From Karalla daura (lineage: Eukaryota > Chordata > Actinopteri > Chaetodontiformes > Leiognathidae), in the NCBI GenBank assembly GCA_029224185.1, contig JANZKI010000029.1, positions 372,001 through 436,000 on the forward strand: a stretch of 64,000 bases of DNA, written 5' to 3'. Position 1 is the first letter of the stretch; the number at the start of each line of letters is the position of its first letter. Of the stretch, positions 59,365-64,000 are shown one piece after another. Made by a program: the position numbers and the translations under genes. Under the pieces are notes generated by a model. The model was not told where the DNA came from. It did not search any database and worked only from the letters and a program-made list of their open reading frames with translations.

Positions 59365-60500
59365 CCTAAACAGTGTTTAGAGCGCCTAATTGGGCCTGTT
59401 TATAGCCCCCTGCGTAGGAAACGGTGGAGAAAAGCGCTTTGAAAAAGTGTGTTGTGACGCATTCACTATCGGCCATTACGCAGTGCAGCAACAGGCCTAA
59501 ACAGTGTTTAGAACGCCTAGTTGGGCCTGCTTTTGCCCCCTGCCTAGGACACGGTGGGGAAAAGCGCTTTGAAAAAGTGTGTATGCATTCACCATCGGCC
59601 AATACGCAGTGCAGCAACAGGCCTAAACAGTGTTTAGAACGCCCAGCTGGGCCTGTTTACAGCCGCCTGCGTAGGAAACGGTGGGGAAAAGCGCTTTGAA
59701 ACAGTGTGTAAACGCATTCGCCATCGACCATTACTCGGTGCAGCAACAGGCTTAAACAGTGTTTAGAACGCGTAGTTGGGCCTGCTTACAGCCCCCTGTG
59801 TAGGAAACGCGCTTTGAAAAAGTGTGTTGACGCATTCACCGTCGGCCATTTGTCTCTGTAGCAACAGGCCGAAAAAGTGTTTAGAACGCCTAGTTGGGCC
59901 TGTTTTAGCCCCCCGCCGAGGAAACGGTGGGGATAAGCGCTTTGAAAAAGTGTGTTGACGCATTCACCATTGGCCATTACGCAGTGCAGCAACAGGCCTA
60001 AACAGTGTTTAGAACGCCCAGCTGGGCCTGTTTACAGCCGCCTGCGTAGGAAACGGTGGGGAAAAGCGCTTTGAAACAGTGTGTAAACGCATTCGCCATC
60101 GACCATTACTCGGTGCAGCAACAGGCTTAAACAGTGTTTAGAACGCGTAGTTGGGCCTGCTTACAGCCCCCTGTGTAGGAAACGCGCTTTGAAAAAGTGT
60201 GTTGACGCATTCACCGTCGGCCATTTGTCTCTGTAGCAACAGGCCGAAAAAGTGTTTAGAACGCCTTGTTGGGCCTGTTTTAGCCCCCTGCTTCGGAAAC
60301 GGTGGGGATAAGCGATTTGAAAAAATGTGTTGACGCATTCACTATCGGCCATTACGCAGTGCAGCAACAGGCCTAAACAGTGTTTAGAACGCCTAGTTGG
60401 GCTTGTCTACAGCCCCCTGTGTCGGAAGCGGTGAGGAAAAGCTCTTTGAAAAAGTGTGTTTACGCATTCACCATGGGCCATTACGCAGTGCAGCAACAGG
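59365..60500. repeat. 9-mer HOR copy 10
   Basis: Complete unit with common markers (acagtgtg, gggcctgtttt) and a normal M5. Confidence 0.93.
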
Positions 60501-61636
60501 CCTAAACAGTGTTTAGAGCGCCTAATTGGGCCTGTTTATAGCCCCCTGCGTAGGAAACGGTGGAGAAAAGCGCTTTGAAAAAGTGTGTTGTGACGCATTC
60601 ACTATCGGCCATTACGCAGTGCAGCAACAGGCCTAAACAGTGTTTAGAACGCCTAGTTGGGCCTGCTTTTGCCCCCTGCCTAGGACACGGTGGGGAAAAG
60701 CGCTTTGAAAAAGTGTGTATGCATTCACCATCGGCCAATACGCAGTGCAGCAACAGGCCTAAACAGTGTTTAGAACGCCCAGCTGGGCCTGTTTACAGCC
60801 GCCTGCGTAGGAAACGGTGGGGAAAAGCGCTTTGAAACAGTGTGTAAACGCATTCGCCATCGACCATTACTCGGTGCAGCAACAGGCTTAAACAGTGTTT
60901 AGAACGCGTAGTTGGGCCTGCTTACAGCCCCCTGTGTAGGAAACGCGCTTTGAAAAAGTGTGTTGACGCATTCACCGTCGGCCATTTGTCTCTGTAGCAA
61001 CAGGCCGAAAAAGTGTTTAGAACGCCTAGTTGGGCGTGTTTTAGCCCCCCGCCGAGGAAACGGTGGGGATAAGCGCTTTGAAAAAGTGTGTTGACGCATT
61101 CACCATTGGCCATTACGCAGTGCAGCAACAGGCCTAAACAGTGTTTAGAACGCCCAGCTGGGCCTGTTTACAGCCGCCTGCGTAGGAAACGGTGGGGAAA
61201 AGCGCTTTGAAACAGTGTGTAAACGCATTCGCCATCGACCATTACTCGGTGCAGCAACAGGCTTAAACAGTGTTTAGAACGCGTAGTTGGGCCTGCTTAC
61301 AGCCCCCTGTGTAGGAAACGCGCTTTGAAAAAGTGTGTTGACGCATTCACCGTCGGCCATTTGTCTCTGTAGCAACAGGCCGAAAAAGTGTTTAGAACGC
61401 CTTGTTGGGCCTGTTTTAGCCCCCTGCTTCGGAAACGGTGGGGATAAGCGATTTGAAAAAATGTGTTGACGCATTCACTATCGGCCATTACGCAGTGCAG
61501 CAACAGGCCTAAACAGTGTTTAGAACGCCTAGTTGGGCTTGTCTACAGCCCCCTGTGTCGGAAGCGGTGAGGAAAAGCTCTTTGAAAAAGTGTGTTTACG
61601 CATTCACCATGGGCCATTACGCAGTGCAGCAACAGG
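60501..61636. repeat. 9-mer HOR copy 11
   Basis: Complete unit with the M4' G variant at 61,036. Confidence 0.93.
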
Positions 61637-62772
61637 CCTAAACAGTGTTTAGAGCGCCTAATTGGGCCTGTTTATAGCCCCCTGCGTAGGAAACGGTGGA
61701 GAAAAGCGCTTTGAAAAAGTGTGTTGTGACGCATTCACTATCGGCCATTACGCAGTGCAGCAACAGGCCTAAACAGTGTTTAGAACGCCTAGTTGGGCCT
61801 GCTTTTGCCCCCTGCCTAGGACACGGTGGGGAAAAGCGCTTTGAAAAAGTGTGTATGCATTCACCATCGGCCAATACGCAGTGCAGCAACAGGCCTAAAC
61901 AGTGTTTAGAACGCCCAGCTGGGCCTGTTTACAGCCGCCTGCGTAGGAAACGGTGGGGAAAAGCGCTTTGAAACAGTGTGTAAACGCATTCGCCATCGAC
62001 CATTACTCGGTGCAGCAACAGGCTTAAACAGTGTTTAGAACGCGTAGTTGGGCCTGCTTACAGCCCCCTGTGTAGGAAACGCGCTTTGAAAAAGTGTGTT
62101 GACGCATTCACCGTCGGCCATTTGTCTCTGTAGCAACAGGCCGAAAAAGTGTTTAGAACGCCTAGTTGGGCGTGTTTTAGCCCCCCGCCGAGGAAACGGT
62201 GGGGATAAGCGCTTTGAAAAAGTGTGTTGACGCATTCACCATTGGCCATTACGCAGTGCAGCAACAGGCCTAAACAGTGTTTAGAACGCCCAGCTGGGCC
62301 TGTTTACAGCCGCCTGCGTAGGAAACGGTGGGGAAAAGCGCTTTGAAACAGTGTGTAAACGCATTCGCCATCGACCATTACTCGGTGCAGCAACAGGCTT
62401 AAACAGTGTTTAGAACGCGTAGTTGGGCCTGCTTACAGCCCCCTGTGTAGGAAACGCGCTTTGAAAAAGTGTGTTGACGCATTCACCGTCGGCCATTTGT
62501 CTCTGTAGCAACAGGCCGAAAAAGTGTTTAGAACGCCTTGTTGGGCCTGTTTTAGCCCCCTGCTTCGGAAACGGTGGGGATAAGCGATTTGAAAAAATGT
62601 GTTGACGCATTCACTATCGGCCATTACGCAGTGCAGCAACAGGCCTAAACAGTGTTTAGAACGCCTAGTTGGGCTTGTCTACAGCCCCCTGTGTCGGAAG
62701 CGGTGAGGAAAAGCTCTTTGAAAAAGTGTGTTTACGCATTCACCATGGGCCATTACGCAGTGCAGCAACAGG
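61637..62772. repeat. 9-mer HOR copy 12
   Basis: Complete unit with the M4' G variant at 62,172. I saw no private change. Confidence 0.93.
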
Positions 62773-63908
62773 CCTAAACAGTGTTTAGAGCGCCTAATTG
62801 GGCCTGTTTATAGCCCCCTGCGTAGGAAACGGTGGAGAAAAGCGCTTTGAAAAAGTGTGTTGTGACGCATTCACTATCGGCCATTACGCAGTGCAGCAAC
62901 AGGCCTAAACAGTGTTTAGAACGCCTAGTTGGGCCTGCTTTTGCCCCCTGCCTAGGACACGGTGGGGAAAAGCGCTTTGAAAAAGTGTGTATGCATTCAC
63001 CATCGGCCAATACGCAGTGCAGCAACAGGCCTAAACAGTGTTTAGAACGCCCAGCTGGGCCTGTTTACAGCCGCCTGCGTAGGAAACGGTGGGGAAAAGC
63101 GCTTTGAAACAGTGTGTAAACGCATTCGCCATCGACCATTACTCGGTGCAGCAACAGGCTTAAACAGTGTTTAGAACGCGTAGTTGGGCCTGCTTACAGC
63201 CCCCTGTGTAGGAAACGCGCTTTGAAAAAGTGTGTTGACGCATTCACCGTCGGCCATTTGTCTCTGTAGCAACAGGCCGAAAAAGTGTTTAGAACGCCTA
63301 GTTGGGCGTGTTTTAGCCCCCCGCCGAGGAAACGGTGGGGATAAGCGCTTTGAAAAAGTGTGTTGACGCATTCACCATTGGCCATTACGCAGTGCAGCAA
63401 CAGGCCTAAACAGTGTTTAGAACGCCCAGCTGGGCCTGTTTACAGCCGCCTGCGTAGGAAACGGTGGGGAAAAGCGCTTTGAAACAGTGTGTAAACGCAT
63501 TCGCCATCGACCATTACTCGGTGCAGCAACAGGCTTAAACAGTGTTTAGAACGCGTAGTTGGGCCTGCTTACAGCCCCCTGTGTAGGAAACGCGCTTTGA
63601 AAAAGTGTGTTGACGCATTCACCGTCGGCCATTTGTCTCTGTAGCAACAGGCCGAAAAAGTGTTTAGAACGCCTTGTTGGGCCTGTTTTAGCCCCCTGCT
63701 TCGGAAACGGTGGGGATAAGCGATTTGAAAAAATGTGTTGACGCATTCACTATCGGCCATTACGCAGTGCAGCAACAGGCCTAAACAGTGTTTAGAACGC
63801 CTAGTTGGGCTTGTCTACAGCCCCCTGTGTCGGAAGCGGTGAGGAAAAGCTCTTTGAAAAAGTGTGTTTACGCATTCACCATGGGCCATTACGCAGTGCA
63901 GCAACAGG
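62773..63908. repeat. 9-mer HOR copy 13
   Basis: Complete unit with the M4' G variant at 63,308. Last full unit before the window edge. Confidence 0.93.
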
Positions 63909-64000
63909 CCTAAACAGTGTTTAGAGCGCCTAATTGGGCCTGTTTATAGCCCCCTGCGTAGGAAACGGTGGAGAAAAGCGCTTTGAAAAAGTGTGTTGTG
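63909..64000. repeat. Partial HOR copy 14, cut by the window edge
   Basis: First 92 bp of an M6' monomer, in register with the 1,136-bp period. The array continues to the right. Confidence 0.93.

Larger units (their letters stand above)
1..64000. repeat. Tandem satellite DNA array, about 129-bp monomer, whole window
   Basis: Monomers follow one another head to tail from the first base to the last, recognised by the boundary gcagcaacagg followed by cctaaacag, cttaaacag or ccgaaaaag. Spacings of successive boundaries near the left end are 129, 131, 126, 129, 118, 128, 129 and 129 bp (starts 72, 201, 332, 458, 587, 705, 833, 962, 1091). I saw no monomer in reverse orientation and no foreign insertion. 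Both window edges cut through monomers, so the array continues outside. This organisation is known from centromeric and pericentromeric satellites of eukaryotes; the centromere role is inference. The family is not one I recognise. Confidence 0.97.
49891..64000. repeat. Region C: homogeneous 9-mer higher-order repeat array (1,136 bp)
   Basis: M6' monomers start at 49891, 51027, 52163, 53299, 54435, 55571, 56707, 57468, 58229, 59365, 60501, 61637, 62773 and 63909. Spacing is exactly 1,136 bp except for two 761-bp intervals. The 9-mer sums as 131+126+129+118+128+129+118+128+129=1,136. Copies differ by only a few substitutions that I could find. No gene is seen. The array runs off the right edge. 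Confidence 0.95.

Noticed and set aside
1..64000. Assembly artefact creating false periodicity
   Set aside because: Not excluded for exact copy numbers, but copies carry distinct private substitutions and several different orders, which a simple artefact would not produce. Spanning reads would settle it.

Overview
The whole 64 kb window is one uninterrupted tandem satellite DNA array. I find no gene, RNA gene, transposon, telomere or unique flank. The unit is a head-to-tail monomer of about 129 bp, always in the same orientation, with classes of 118, 126, 127, 128, 129 and 131 bp. I estimate about 500 monomers. I read each monomer as starting right after the near-universal end gcagcaacagg, usually with cctaaacag. 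Long satellites with nested higher-order repeats (HORs) are typical of eukaryotic centromeric or pericentromeric heterochromatin, so a eukaryote is likely. I do not recognise the family and cannot name the organism. Class names (M1 to M12 and chimeras) are mine.

Region A (1-35,624) is a mosaic of about twelve classes. Recurrent forms are a 7-mer of 892 bp (M3-M4-M5-M6-M7-M8-M2), a 7-mer of 890 bp (M3-M4-M5-M6-M9-M1-M2), and blocks carrying M10, M11 and M12. Multi-kilobase segments recur at offsets of 3,073 (tandem), 3,730, 10,359 and 24,548 bp. Region B (35,625-49,890) is transitional. Chimeric monomers M4' (M4 joined to M8) and M6' (M6 joined to M9) first appear here. A 375-bp trimer M2-M3-M4' expands in tandem, and a 5,048-bp segment is tandemly duplicated. 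Region C (49,891-64,000) is a homogeneous HOR array. Its 1,136-bp 9-mer is M6'-M1-M2-M3-M4'-M2-M3-M4-M5; there are eleven full copies, two 761-bp 6-mer deletion derivatives and a partial copy at the window edge.

The monomer lengths add up exactly for these steps: 892-517=375, 375+761=1,136 and 1,136-375=761. The window therefore preserves a left-to-right record of how a young HOR may have been assembled from an older array by unequal exchange. Features that could matter for function are dyad symmetries in each monomer, a weak CENP-B-box-like motif found once per full 9-mer, and undepleted CpG. All ORFs are by-products of repeats whose lengths are often multiples of 3. Alignments were made by eye, so segment edges are approximate unless given as monomer boundaries.
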